NCBI RefSeq assembly: GCF_000264995.1
Contig: NW_006767433.1
Span: 392,953-456,952 of the forward strand
DNA: 64,000 bases
Reading direction: 5' to 3'
Origin: Punctularia strigosozonata HHB-11173 SS5
Taxonomy: Eukaryota; Basidiomycota; Agaricomycetes; Corticiales; Punctulariaceae
A model generated the notes under the pieces. The model was not told the origin of the DNA. It did no database searches and worked only from the letters and a program-made list of their open reading frames with translations. Position numbers and translations under genes: made by a program. Positions 10,738 through 25,505 of this stretch are shown here, piece by piece (position 1 is the stretch's first letter; each line of letters begins with the position of its first letter).

Positions 10738-12394
10738 CTAAGCAGCGGGGCCATATTTGTCCATCTCCTTGACCTCTGCATATGGATCCGCTTTCGGGGG
10801 GTAACCGTACCTGGGTTCGTCCGTTTCTGCAGGCATTCGTCAGACATTGCGGCCTCGGTATCCGAACGAAAGATCAAGAACTTACTAAGGACGTCCTGGT
10901 ATATCTTCGATACCTCCTCGTTCCATACCTCGCGCCACATATGCGCGCCCCCGCCAACGGAGCCGTCCAGCCCGTGTTCGGCCATGAATCCGCGCACGTC
11001 GAAGTTCTGGCGATCGGCGTCGGCGTTGGTCGGGGGCTTGATGTCGATTCGCTTGTCTGGTTCGGCGTGTGGGAGGAGGAGCAGCGTGTAGCGGTGGTAG
11101 TCGGTACCCTTTTGCGGATGTGGGGGAACGTAAGGGAAGGGGATGTAGGGCCGGGAGGTTTCGATGAGAGAGGTGGTCGAGGAAAGGCGGATGTTGGTGC
11201 TGTAGGCACGCATGAATATTCAGGGGTGGTTCTGAACCCGCGAGCACTTACATCATCCAGTGGAGGTAGGTCTGGTATGTGCCGTCGGTTTCATTCGGTA
11301 CATCTGGTACAAGAGATCAGAAGGGTTCGGATATATTGGCTGCTACCCTCTTACCGGGATCTACTAGGAGTAGGGTATAGTAGCGTTCCTCGGGATGCAT
11401 AACACTGACGTAGATATGGGGAGGTTTGCGAGTCTGAAGAGCTAATGTGAACGCTCGGGTTTATTGCGCATATATCAAGGGGCTGACCTGCTCGGGTACG
11501 AGGTAGACTCCGGGTTCGACGGCTTTGTACGCTTTCCGTACTGTGCGGTTGCGCGGCGATGGTGCTTCAGGGAACGTCACACGGACGTCGATAGTAGGGT
11601 GAAGCGACGGGAGCACATCAGGGACGACGTTCATCTGGTGTATACGTTCCATCTTTCCCCGTTGTGAGTACTCATCGGTTATTACAGAAAGCACGTATAC
11701 GTACCAGTAGGTCGAGGTCTCCTTCAGTCCGCCACTTCAAGTCCGTGAGCTTCCGATACACGGGTTGCGTCATGTCCGCTGAGGAATAGTCAGTCAAAAT
11801 ACATATCGGAGGATGTCTCGGAGACGTACCCAGGCCGTTTCTGAATTTCCATCGCACCTCCGGCCGGTTAATCTGGCTCTGCACCTCCACAATATTTGCC
11901 TTCTCCTTCAAAGAGTTTATGCTCTCCTGCACCGTCTCCTTCTCCGCGTCGGTAGCCATCTTCAACTGCTCCTCTTTCTCAGATATTTGCTTCTTCAGCT
12001 GTTGCGCCTCTTCGGTGAGGACGGCGCTGTCCCAAACGATGTACCGCAGAGCTTCGTCGTAAGCTGGCAGAACACCGGGTGCAAGCGGTCTTGACCATTC
12101 TCGCGGACGTTGGGGGCTAATATGCGGACGCCGAGTGGCATATTTGCGACGGCCTGCGGTAGTGGTAGCAGTGGTAGCATCCGTGCTCGGTGAGTTCTCA
12201 GCCTCCTTCGGCTTCGGAGATGCCAACGAGGCGGCGGCCTTCGACGATATGGACGCGACGAGGGGCGCGCTCGGCGGCTCCGGTATTTGGGTCGGTGCTG
12301 CAGATGAGGTCTGCGCCTCTGCCGCTGGCGCCGTCGACGCGAACGTCGCGCTGAGGCGCGCTGTACTTGTACGGAGCCGGCGTATGGCGAGCAT
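10738..12394 (-). CDS. MRPL35: Mitochondrial large-subunit ribosomal protein mL38 (MRPL35, PEBP fold)
   Basis: A mitoribosome component with a phosphatidylethanolamine-binding-protein-like fold. Seven exons were placed, 11830-12394, 11705-11778, 11488-11652, 11355-11433, 11252-11303, 10886-11199 and 10738-10826, giving 445 aa with all phases consistent. The start at 12394 gives MLAIRRLRTSTARLS, a typical basic mitochondrial presequence, followed by an Ala/Thr-rich linker and a predicted coiled coil (AQQLKKQISEKEEQLK). The conserved core follows: NGLADMTQPVYRKLTDLKWR, MNVVPDVLPSLHP, a PEBP strand YYTLLLVDPDVP, then YTLLLLPH. The C terminus KADPYAEVKEMDKYGPAA is characteristic of fungal Mrpl35. 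It is divergent from Prp16, with only 60 bp between the two start codons. Confidence 0.93.
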
Positions 12395-12454
12395 CGTCCA
12401 AGAAAAAGCCGGAAGGTGGCTGTGTCCGCGTCTCTTTCCTTGCTCCCCGCATCG
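12395..12454. promoter_or_regulatory. 60-bp divergent promoter between mL38 and Prp16
   Basis: Only 60 bases separate the two start codons, so the 5' leaders must be very short or the transcripts must overlap. No TATA box is visible. The segment is GC-rich and contains a pyrimidine stretch (TCTCTTTCCTTGCTCC) just before the Prp16 ATG. Confidence 0.6.
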
Positions 12455-17240
<4,786 letters not shown>

Positions 17241-17460
17241 GGTACATCATCTGCACATATTAGTGTCTGTAATATTATAGTCATCGGTCTTCTCGGAAGC
17301 CGCAAGCGTCGTGACGATCAGTGATCATGCTATGAGACCAGCTTCCCGTTTCTACGCCATGGTTGCCGTCTTCCGTTCATATTATCTGCTTCGCACTCTG
17401 CATTAACACACGCTCAATTGCCACACTTCTGGCTTGCTTGATCCGAAGTTGAAGGACATA
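17241..17460. other. Intergenic between Prp16 and the Sel1-repeat gene
   Basis: 220 bases of 3' flank and promoter between tandem plus-strand genes. No distinct element was recognised. An in-frame TTG at 17434 precedes the ATG at 17461 but is not used as the start here. Confidence 0.4.
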
Positions 17461-19373
17461 ATGAGCAGTTCGCAGTCTGCCGACCGCGCTCACTTTGAAC
17501 AAGCGTCTCCGCTCGAGAGCCTCGTCCGACGTGCATCTTCCCGGAGGGTAGCACCTCATGCTCATCGACCAACGGATCTCAACACATCGAGCCCGGACTA
17601 CGATGAAAGCGAACATCAGTCACCTTTTACGACTCCTCCGAAGCAGAAGTACGCCGGCCGTCCTCCAAGTTCCCCGTTGCTCCACACGCAATTCCGTGGC
17701 TCGACCGCAACCGCTTTAACGGGCTTTGACACGAGTTATGCGGACACAACTGGATCGTCCACAGGCTATGACTACGCAGGACCGGTTCGGGAAAGCGCGT
17801 ATCACGACGACGAAAGCGTTTACTCTAGGCAATCTTATGCAAGTCACGGCTTGCCACCGCAACAGCCTCCCTCAGGGTCTCGCCGGCCGAACGTGTACTC
17901 CCAATTCTCCGAATACAATGTTGACAACTTCTCGGCTCAGTACAGGGATTCTTACGAGATGCCACCCGGCCCGGGAGCAGCTGGCGAGCCCGCAGAGCCA
18001 TACGTCCCGACCGTCGTGGTCTCCGCACCGTCTGATGCATTTGGAAGCCAACGGGAGTCGCCACCAAGAACGTCCACCAGCTCGACACCTGCTCGTCCCA
18101 ACTACTCCCGCCCCTTACGCCCTGCGGCCTCTTCAGAATCTATCCGCCCTCCCCTTCCCCCGACAGCGACCACCGAGAGCAAACGTCAAGTGCTCGAACG
18201 CAATGCGAACCGAAGACCCTCTCAGACCTTCACTCGTAACCCCAGCGCGCCGAACTCACCTGCGACCAGTTATATGACGAATGCACCCAATACACCCCCC
18301 TCTTCACTAGCCGCATACGGCCAATCCCCTGCATCCGCATCATCTCGATCTCTCTCTCCTGGCCTGCCCCCACCGTCCCCGCAAGCTAGATCTGGGCCCA
18401 ACTCACGATCAACCAGCCCTGATCCCGGGCATGGAACTCCGGGCACGTCAGGATCACAGACCGTGACGTTGCCCAATCGACCCCCATCGCCGTCCTCAGG
18501 CTCGCCTACCAGTCTATATTCTCGTTATTCCTACTACGATTTGGACAAAGCCAACTCGCCGACCAACGAACAGCGAGGACGACAGCAATCGGGGATGCTG
18601 GAACCCGGAGCCTATCACAGCTCGAAGACGCACCTTCCCAGTCCCCTAAGCAGTCCGACGGAGCCAACGGAGCATAAGGAAGGGCCAGAAGACTACCTTC
18701 AGTTGGGCATCCAACATCACGAAGCGAATCGGCTTCAGGAGTCCGCGCGGTATTTCGAGATGAGTGCGAAGGAGCAAGGCGGATGCGGCGTGGGTATGCT
18801 GATGTGGGGATTAACTCTGAGATCCGGTTGGGGGGTGAAGAAGGACGAGAAGAAGGCCTTTAAGTGGATAAAGAGGGCGGCTGAGAGCGCCGTAGGTGAT
18901 CTAGAGAGTACCCGAGGAGGCATGGAAGCAACGGCCGTGAAGGTGAGCGCACTCTGTTATGAATGTAGTGAATATGCCGCTGAGCCGTCTTCTTTCAGTC
19001 AGAGCTGATCCTAGCGATCTATGAAGTAGCGCAGTGTTTTTTTCATGGTTGGGGCGTGGCGAAAGACCAGAAGATGGCCGTAGTGTGTCTCAGTCACTCC
19101 CTATCTCTGTACCGTCACTGACCGCTATGGGTACAGAGTTACTATCAGGTTGCCGCCCGACTGGGCGATCCCGATGCCCAGCAGGAGCTCGGATACTGCT
19201 TGGCAAACGGCAAAGGTTGCAAGAAAGACCGCAAGGAAGCAGCGAAATGGTATCGTGCAGCGGTAAGTACTGCCTGTGCCGTATATGATCACCATCTGAA
19301 TCAGGCCATGTAGGTCGCGCAAGGCGCGAGTGACGTTGGGATGGCATGGATATACAAGGAGAAATTCCAATGA
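17461..19373 (+). CDS. Sel1-repeat protein with long disordered N terminus (Nif1/Dsf2-like)
   Basis: Four exons, 17461-18942, 18999-19082, 19137-19262 and 19314-19373, give 583 aa. The first ~410 residues are Ser/Pro/Thr-rich and presumably disordered (many SP/TP sites such as SPAPS-, RPPSPSSGSP-like runs). The C-terminal third holds Sel1/TPR-like repeats: DYLQLGIQHHEANRLQESAR, GWGVKKDEKKAFKWIKRAAE, GWGVAKDQKMAVSYYQVAARLGD and GKGCKKDRKEAAKWYRAAVAQG. The ending AWIYKEKFQ is short after the last repeat. The architecture resembles fungal Sel1-repeat cell-cycle/morphogenesis proteins (S. pombe Nif1, S. cerevisiae Dsf2) and, more distantly, Chs4/Skt5-type chitin synthase activators. Which one is the closest relative cannot be told from reading. 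It probably acts as a scaffold in cytoplasm or at the cortex. Confidence 0.8.
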
Positions 19374-19812
19374 ATGGTTTCTAGCGAACTTCCGATTGCT
19401 TCCATTTCCCTCCGGGGTGTTTTTGCGCGTATTTGGGACTTCATATTAAATCGCCGCGTGTTTTATGATACAAGTGATGATACCAGGGACCAAGCCCTCT
19501 CCCCCGACTTCGCGAATGTGACATCCCATGAAAGTAAACTAGCGACGTGTATCAGCGACGCGTTCTCGTTCAAGTAGAGAATGGCTCAGCAAGATGTGGT
19601 TGTCTCATGCCATCGCCCCAGATCACACCGGCGAGTGGACCCTTAGCGGGACAACGGAGATCGAACGCAAATTACATAGTACAACATCATGAAAGATGGT
19701 ATGAGGACTCGACTCACCCGATAAAACCCGACATAAGAGGCCAAAATTCCATCAAGGACCTCGCGCCTGGGGCGTCGCATTCTACCGTCCTCCACCAGGT
19801 AGTGGGCACGCT
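19374..19812. other. Convergent intergenic region
   Basis: 440 bases between the Sel1-repeat gene (plus) and the NAA38-like gene (minus). It is AT-richer than its flanks and probably holds both 3' UTRs. No further feature was recognised. Confidence 0.4.
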
Positions 19813-20103
19813 TCATGCATACAACGAGGAGTCCCCGCGCCCCACCTTCTCACCACCAGAAGGAGGCCATTGGCCCTGTACCTCCGCCTTCACCACAAGC
19901 CGCCAGGGTATCATCACCTGCCCGACGAACCGACCGTCAGGGTTCTCTGTCGGTCCCAGGCGAAATTCGCTGGTGGAGATCAAGATGATGTTCAGGTCCT
20001 TGTCGGTGCCGGCGAAGGTGCCCATAAAGACGCGATCATCGTTGATGGTGACGCGGAGCGTCTTGCGGAGGAGAGCCTTGAAGTGTTCGAGAGTGGAGGA
20101 CAT
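19813..20103 (-). CDS. NAA38: Sm-like protein, NatC auxiliary subunit NAA38 (LSMD1/Mak31 type)
   Basis: A single-exon gene of 96 aa starting with ATG at 20103. It carries one Sm fold: LRKTLRVTINDDRVFMGTFAGTD (Sm1) and the Sm2-like strand GQVMIPWRLVVKAEV, with the NxxL (DLNIIL) in between. This matches LSMD1/NAA38-type proteins, which join Naa30 and Naa35 in the NatC N-terminal acetyltransferase rather than the spliceosomal Sm/LSm rings. The C terminus (GQWPPSGGEKVGRGDSS) is short and polar. The start codon lies only 48 bp from the stop codon of the upstream DNMT2 gene on the same strand, so its promoter must lie within the 3' end of that gene unless the two are co-transcribed. Confidence 0.85.
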   Translation of the reverse strand: MSSTLEHFKALLRKTLRVTINDDRVFMGTFAGTDKDLNIILISTSEFRLGPTENPDGRFVGQVMIPWRLVVKAEVQGQWPPSGGEKVGRGDSSLYA

Positions 20104-20151
20104 GAAGAAAATTCCGCTTTGTTTGGCTTTGCTTGGAAACTTTGCTTCAGC

Positions 20152-21739
20152 TCAGGCTTTCGGATACCAATCACTGAACAGGTATCTAATAAGCTCTGAA
20201 ACGACTACGATGTTTATGCTATTGCCTATAAGTCGGTATTTGGTCTTCATCGATAGGTCAACCGGCCATCGAAAATCTTCTGCATCCTCGACGCCGGCTG
20301 AGCCATTGTTCTTCTCGCCTTCCATCATCGGGACAGGTCTCCGGAATCCGAAGAGACGTAAGAGTTCGTCTGGATGAAAGTAGCGTAATCGTAGAGAATT
20401 GAGGATGCGAACGGCATCCGGATCGCCATTCTCTTGCGCAGATAAAAATTCATCGAATATTGCAGTAGTCTGTTGTAACGCGAGGAAATCAATACATGAA
20501 ACTGCGAAAGACGACTCAAGTCTGTACGCACGTCGAGAGTCTCGTTCATCTGGAGTATAGATCCCGCGCTTTCTACCAGCTGAGTATAACCTGATAGATA
20601 GTAGTCATAAGTATGGCGCTCTGAGCGTGATACAACGGTATGATCTCTACAGGAGGGTGATAGTATATGAATAAGGGATTGTGTGGAGCATGACACAGAC
20701 CTCTAGTAAAGCAGCAACTCCGAGTGGACGAAGGCAATACGATGTCGAATAGGCGGCCCCACTTTTGGAGAACGCGATCAGGGATTGTACACGCTTCCAT
20801 CCCGTCTGTGTTCAGATATCGACACAAAGCATGGACTTTAGACCCTTCTGCAGGTTGTGCTTCTCCGAGTGGTCCGTTGTTCTGATCGATCGAACGAGGG
20901 TCCACCCAGTCCTCTCCTAATCCGGGAATGTGGCGTAGAACGGCAGAATGATCCGTAATTTGAGGAGGAGGGGAGGTAGTTCGTAGTTTCGCTAGCAAGT
21001 AGTATCTCAACCGAGAATTGGGTACACCAAATTGTAACGGCGTGAGAAGCAGCTCCCTGGTTTCGTATCCGAGGTTTCGCAGGGTGTCGACGAGTGTCGT
21101 ACGAGTGCTAGAGCTCTGATATGTTTGAATATGTTTGATGTTCGTCGCCGAGCGATGAAAGCGCCAATATGTTACCGCTAAGTGCAAGGTTTGGAGATAA
21201 GCAATGACAATACTGACCTCAAACCCTGCCACATTTTCCACAAGTAAACACCTCGGGTGGTCGTTTCGTTCCGCAAGTTGTGGGAGGACTCGGGTGACGA
21301 GGTGCAGAAAGCTCTGAGCACGAGGATCCTGGGCTCCTTTAGCAGATGGATTCAGGACAGTGTATGGCTGGCACGCAGGCGACAATAACCAAAGGTGTAT
21401 TCTTTGACCATCGATGTTTCGCAGATCATCAGCGGTAAGCGTACTGATGTCCGTCTAGATGTTGACATTAACGGTAGAAGGTCGCGTACAAGTAATAAGT
21501 CACGAACTTTGAGGGCCATTGTCGTTCCATAATTCAGAGCGTATACCTGGCATGCGGACTGGTCCCAGTCAAATGAGCGAAGAACCCTCGCGTTCACGCC
21601 ACTTCTGCGCAGCGCGAGATGAAGGCCGCCTGCAAGGATGAATTACTCGGTTGCGCGACCCCTAGAGAGATAAATCCGGCATAATGGTCTCACCAATCCC
21701 GCTGTAGAATTCAAGAGCATGAAGGCAGTCCATGATCAT
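20152..21739 (-). CDS. TRDMT1: DNMT2-type tRNA (cytosine-5) methyltransferase
   Basis: The family uses a DNA-methyltransferase fold to make m5C38 in tRNA-Asp and related tRNAs. Six exons, about 21694-21739, 21508-21629, 21218-21454, 20701-21115, 20532-20590 and 20152-20469, give 398 aa in frame. Motifs in order: ALEFYSGIGGLH (I, SAM binding); FDWDQSACQVY (II); LLSPACQPYT with the catalytic Cys at residue 84 (IV); LLVENVAGFE (VI, ENV); PLQFGVPNSRLRYYLLAK (VIII); the DNMT2-specific CFTRGYTQ patch; and FHPDELLRLFGFR with IGNSINIVVVSELI (IX/X) at the end. The motif IV residue before the cysteine is Ala instead of the usual Pro. All other motifs look complete, so the enzyme may be active. A second in-frame ATG lies two codons downstream of the first. 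Confidence 0.92.
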
Positions 21740-22629
21740 GCGTCAAGTCTAATTCAAGGTTATCCCTCGCCGCTGGGGAAGTAGCCGCCGTGCCGGCTTA
21801 AAGCAACATGTGCTGACTAAGCTTGTCGTCTCGAGTGTTCGACTTTAACGAACGCCCTTTCATTTCGCCGTACTTCTCCTCTGCGTTACATATCGTTCTT
21901 TTATCTATCTGCCTTACGACAATCTGCGATACCTATAACTACCACCCGCCATTTCTCTGCGAAGTTGCGCCTCTCTGGGGCCACCCCATATCTCACTGTC
22001 ATGAACCAAGAAACATTTTCTGCGTACGATGCTGAGCGCAGCAAGGGGGCTTCAAGCACCGGAGATATCCCTTATCAACCACGCATGAACGATCTCAGGG
22101 ACCCTATGAACATCTCCCGGAGGTCAGACATCGACGACAAGTCGTGTACTCTGACTAACGCAATGGTCTGCTTTGTTTCACATAGCCCAGCGAGAGATCC
22201 GTCGACACATCTCGCCCATAATGTGCTACCTACCCCCCTCAGTCCCAAAACTCATAACGCCGTCTTTCGCGCCGTCTCCCCCGAATCCCCGCTATCCCAC
22301 AAGTGTGTGCACCAGATTGCCGCCCGTGTCTATCTGCTGAGTTTGATTAGGCGTTACGCTTCAGACACGATATCTATGTCGGATCCTGGACCCTCAAGAC
22401 GATTCTACAGGAGGGCCCCTTCGTATGCACATGGGCTCGTCTCTTCACTACGTTCGTCTATTGATTATGTTGATTCATTCCCAGAGAACAATTCGATCGA
22501 GAAGAGTCTAGTTCCCTGGGCATGGTGACGCCAGATTCGAGGTATGATCATAACCTCAGATGATCTCCATGCCAGCGAGTCTTACGACTAGTCGTCAGTC
22601 CGATTCGTGCTCGCCTCAACTCTAGAAGG
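21740..22629. other. Divergent intergenic region / long leader upstream of the PHD gene
   Basis: 890 bases between DNMT2 (minus) and the PHD-finger gene (plus). A pyrimidine-rich stretch at about 21830-21960 looks like a fungal transcription start region. Several upstream ATG frames occur, the longest from 22001 to 22528, with no recognisable protein features. If the start site lies near 21830-21960 the PHD mRNA would have a long, uORF-bearing leader. Confidence 0.4.
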
Positions 22630-25255
22630 ATGGCTGCTACTCCGCCCCTGATGTACGTCTAACTGAGTCCTACTTGGTGCAACCTTTTACTGTTCGTTGA
22701 CGAGTTGTTCCTGTTCTTAGTCGAGAGACTTCGGTCTCCTCCGATCGAACACCGGGTGGAATAAAAACACCGCGGCTTGAAGGCTCTCATGTGCGGTGAG
22801 TATTCTGCTCTCCCGACTTCGTACTTGTTAGAGGGTCAACTCATTCGATTTTTTCCGATTGTTCAGAATCAAGCTCGAAGAGCCTGTTACGCCCCTAAAC
22901 TCAACACATATGATGTCTCCTCCCTTATCCGCCCCTTCCCAGCATTCTCGCTCTCATTCCCAGTTGTCGTCTCCGTTCATGGGCAAACAACTTCTGTTCG
23001 AACCGGGCTTGCAAGTTACGCCTCGCGTCGCCTCCTCGTCACCCGCGAGTGGCCGCCTGGCACACGTGGACGATATCTTTTCCACGCCAATCGCGCAACA
23101 GTCATCGACCTCGATGGCGGCAATTCCGGCTACTCCAGCGCACACTTTTCAATACGCGCAGCCAGAGATGGCACGTGTGTACATGCAGAAGATGGAAGAG
23201 GCCGCAGCGGAGCAGGCTGCTCGACGCGAACTTCATCGACCCGATTACCTGCGACGAATGTCCCGCAATGACGGCGCCGAGGGGCAGGCTGGCGTCGATC
23301 ACCGCCATCCAAGATATGAGCTTGATCCTGCGCTTCTCGCCAATGCGAATGCGGGCCCGTCTACTTTTCCCAGCGTGCCGGGTCTTGGAGTCACCGAAAG
23401 CCCAGTTAAGGGCCGGCGAATCACGCTGTTCCAGGAAACATCGGAGGAAAGCTTTGAGGAGAGTCTCCTCGCCGGTGGTTACGGCAAGTATCGCACCATC
23501 CCGCCCGAGCCCCAGTTTCATATCCCAATCAGCCAAGATCAACCGGATCGATCCACACCTGGAACGCCAGCGCAAGCAGGCGCATACCAGGGACCTCTCC
23601 ATTGGTTACATACAGCATCTCCCGGTCCCAGCCCACAGACAAGCACGCCTGTCCCCGGCCCCTCGGCTTTACCCCAGGGACCGCCGACTGATGAGGCTCC
23701 ATCATCGCCTCGGGATGCTCAGAAACGACGACGACTGGAAGCTTTCCGAGGCTCCTCACGCGCATCAGGGCACAGTCTGCATCCGGTGAATGTAGAGGGC
23801 ATGGGCCGCATTCTTATGAACGTCACCAACGATGATGCGCCTGCATCTACCGCTGCTGAAGAATCTCCGGGAAAGAAGAGATCTGGTCGTCGCAAGAAGC
23901 CAACAAAAGGCGCCGCTTCTAACGCTCCTACACCGAAACATCCCTCACCCGTGCGGAGTTCAGAGGGCGAGGTTGAAGGACCCAATTGGCTAGACTCCGA
24001 GTTTCCCTGGTGCTTGCGAAATCAAGAGCGGGCGGAAGCGATGAGGGCTGAAGAGGAACACAAGCTCATGTGGATCTCGAGGTTCCTGGATCGCGAGAGC
24101 GATTCGGACGAGGACGAAGAGCACGAGATCCTCCCAAGTGCCACTTGGGGCGAGATTTACGAGCCGGGCGAGCCGCCGATGCCAGTACGGATGGGTAGGG
24201 GGAAGATGGTGCCCTTCCGCGCTGACTCCGCCGGGAAAGGCTCGGTGCAACATAAAGCTTCCACTGTTCAGAGACCGAGGAGGGGCATGTTCTTCCCGAG
24301 TGACCCCTCCGACGCTAGAGCAGCGTTGTTATCCAAGAGGAGGGCCAGGGAGATCATCTATAAGAAGCAGAAGCTGGAGAAGGGGTACAACGACGATGAC
24401 GGCTCCGGCTCCGAGTCAGAAGTGGTATGCATTTGTAGAGGCCGAGACGATGGGAGGGGGATGGTCAACTGTGATGGTTGCAGGACATGGTACCACTTGG
24501 AATGTCTGGGGATCGACGATCCTGAGCAGCTAGGTGGCGAAGATGACGCTTGGTACTGTGCCCAGTGCCAAGAAGACCGGAAGCCAGCACGCGGACCCGT
24601 AGGCGGTCGGAGCCCAAGTCCTCGTGGCGCGAGCCCCGCAGAGCCTATGCTCGTGCCGACGGACGAGACGCCCATGCGACCCAAGTTCCTCGACCCATTG
24701 TTCGCACCAACGTATTTCCAGGCGTCGCCTTCAGCTGCATGGTCGGCTCAAGTTCCTTCTACTCCGGTTCGCGGAGAAGGCCATCGTTCCTCTGAGCCGT
24801 CGACTCGCACCAGTTTCGGCAGCTCTTCGTCCCGACTCACGGCTGCACCCTCAACCCCGCAAACCTCACATACCCTCCGTGCGGGCAGTACCCCAGCGTT
24901 TCCCGACGTTTATTCGCGGGAAGACTTCGATCCTTTCTCGACTCCATCGCGCGGGATGAAGTTGAGCAGCGGACCGTTCACCACCCCTAGGCCAAGCTGG
25001 TCAGTACGCGCGTCGGCCAACGGCCTGTTCCAGACGCCTTCAAGGCCTTTGGAGCCCTCAAGCTCGATGAGGTTCCCCTCTCCGCCTTTCGGGGCTCATC
25101 ATGACTACCGTGATTCGTCAGTCAGACAGTCTGAAGACCGGACGAAGCTTGCGATGCATCGAACCCTTCCTGCACGTGCCCTCTGGGATCCGGAGTCGCC
25201 CTCCCCTGCGGCGAGGAGGGTAGACCGTCCAGAGATTGTGATACATGACCCATGA
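22630..25255 (+). CDS. PHD-finger protein, large and mostly disordered
   Basis: Three exons, 22630-22652, 22721-22795 and 22867-25255, give 828 aa in frame. The N terminus reads MAATPPLIRETSVSSDRTPG. A long Pro/Ser-rich region follows, with a basic patch (GKKRSGRRKKPTKG), a conserved-looking block GPNWLDSEFPWCLRNQ, and an acidic stretch DRESDSDEDEEHE. One PHD zinc finger lies at about residue 550: CICRGRDDGRGMVNCDGC, WYHLEC, WYCAQC (Cys4-His-Cys3 pattern complete). The tail is rich in TP/SP repeats such as STPVR, PSTPQTS and TTPRPSW. It is probably a nuclear chromatin reader; PHD fingers of this type often bind histone H3 tails. No catalytic domain is visible and no orthologue name can be given safely. 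Confidence 0.85.
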
Positions 25256-25505
25256 AGCTCGACGTACTGATACAATGTTGCTATCTGCTATGTAGTGTTC
25301 ATCCCCTGCAGGATATAAAGGCCCCGATGTATGTGCCGATGTGATATGCTAACAGTAGTTACCCGATCCTTTCATACCTGCTACCTGCTGTAGACAAAGA
25401 TACAATGTTATTGATGATCACGGTCGGAACGACCTCCTTTGCGAGCTGACCACGGTAACATCCGTTCGATGAGCAAATACCGCCAATTGCTCCGAGCGCC
25501 GGTGC
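25256..25505. other. Convergent intergenic region
   Basis: 250 bases of shared 3' flank between the PHD gene (plus) and the F-box gene (minus). Nothing else was recognised. Confidence 0.4.

Noticed and set aside
19813-20103. Spliceosomal LSm or Sm core protein
   Set aside because: The Sm2 region (GQVMIPWRLVVKAE) matches the NAA38/LSMD1 type, not the IRG-containing Sm2 of LSm/Sm ring proteins.
22001-22528. 176-codon open frame upstream of the PHD gene
   Set aside because: No recognisable domain, no splice-consistent link with the PHD exons, and it lies in what appears to be the promoter/leader. It may be a uORF.
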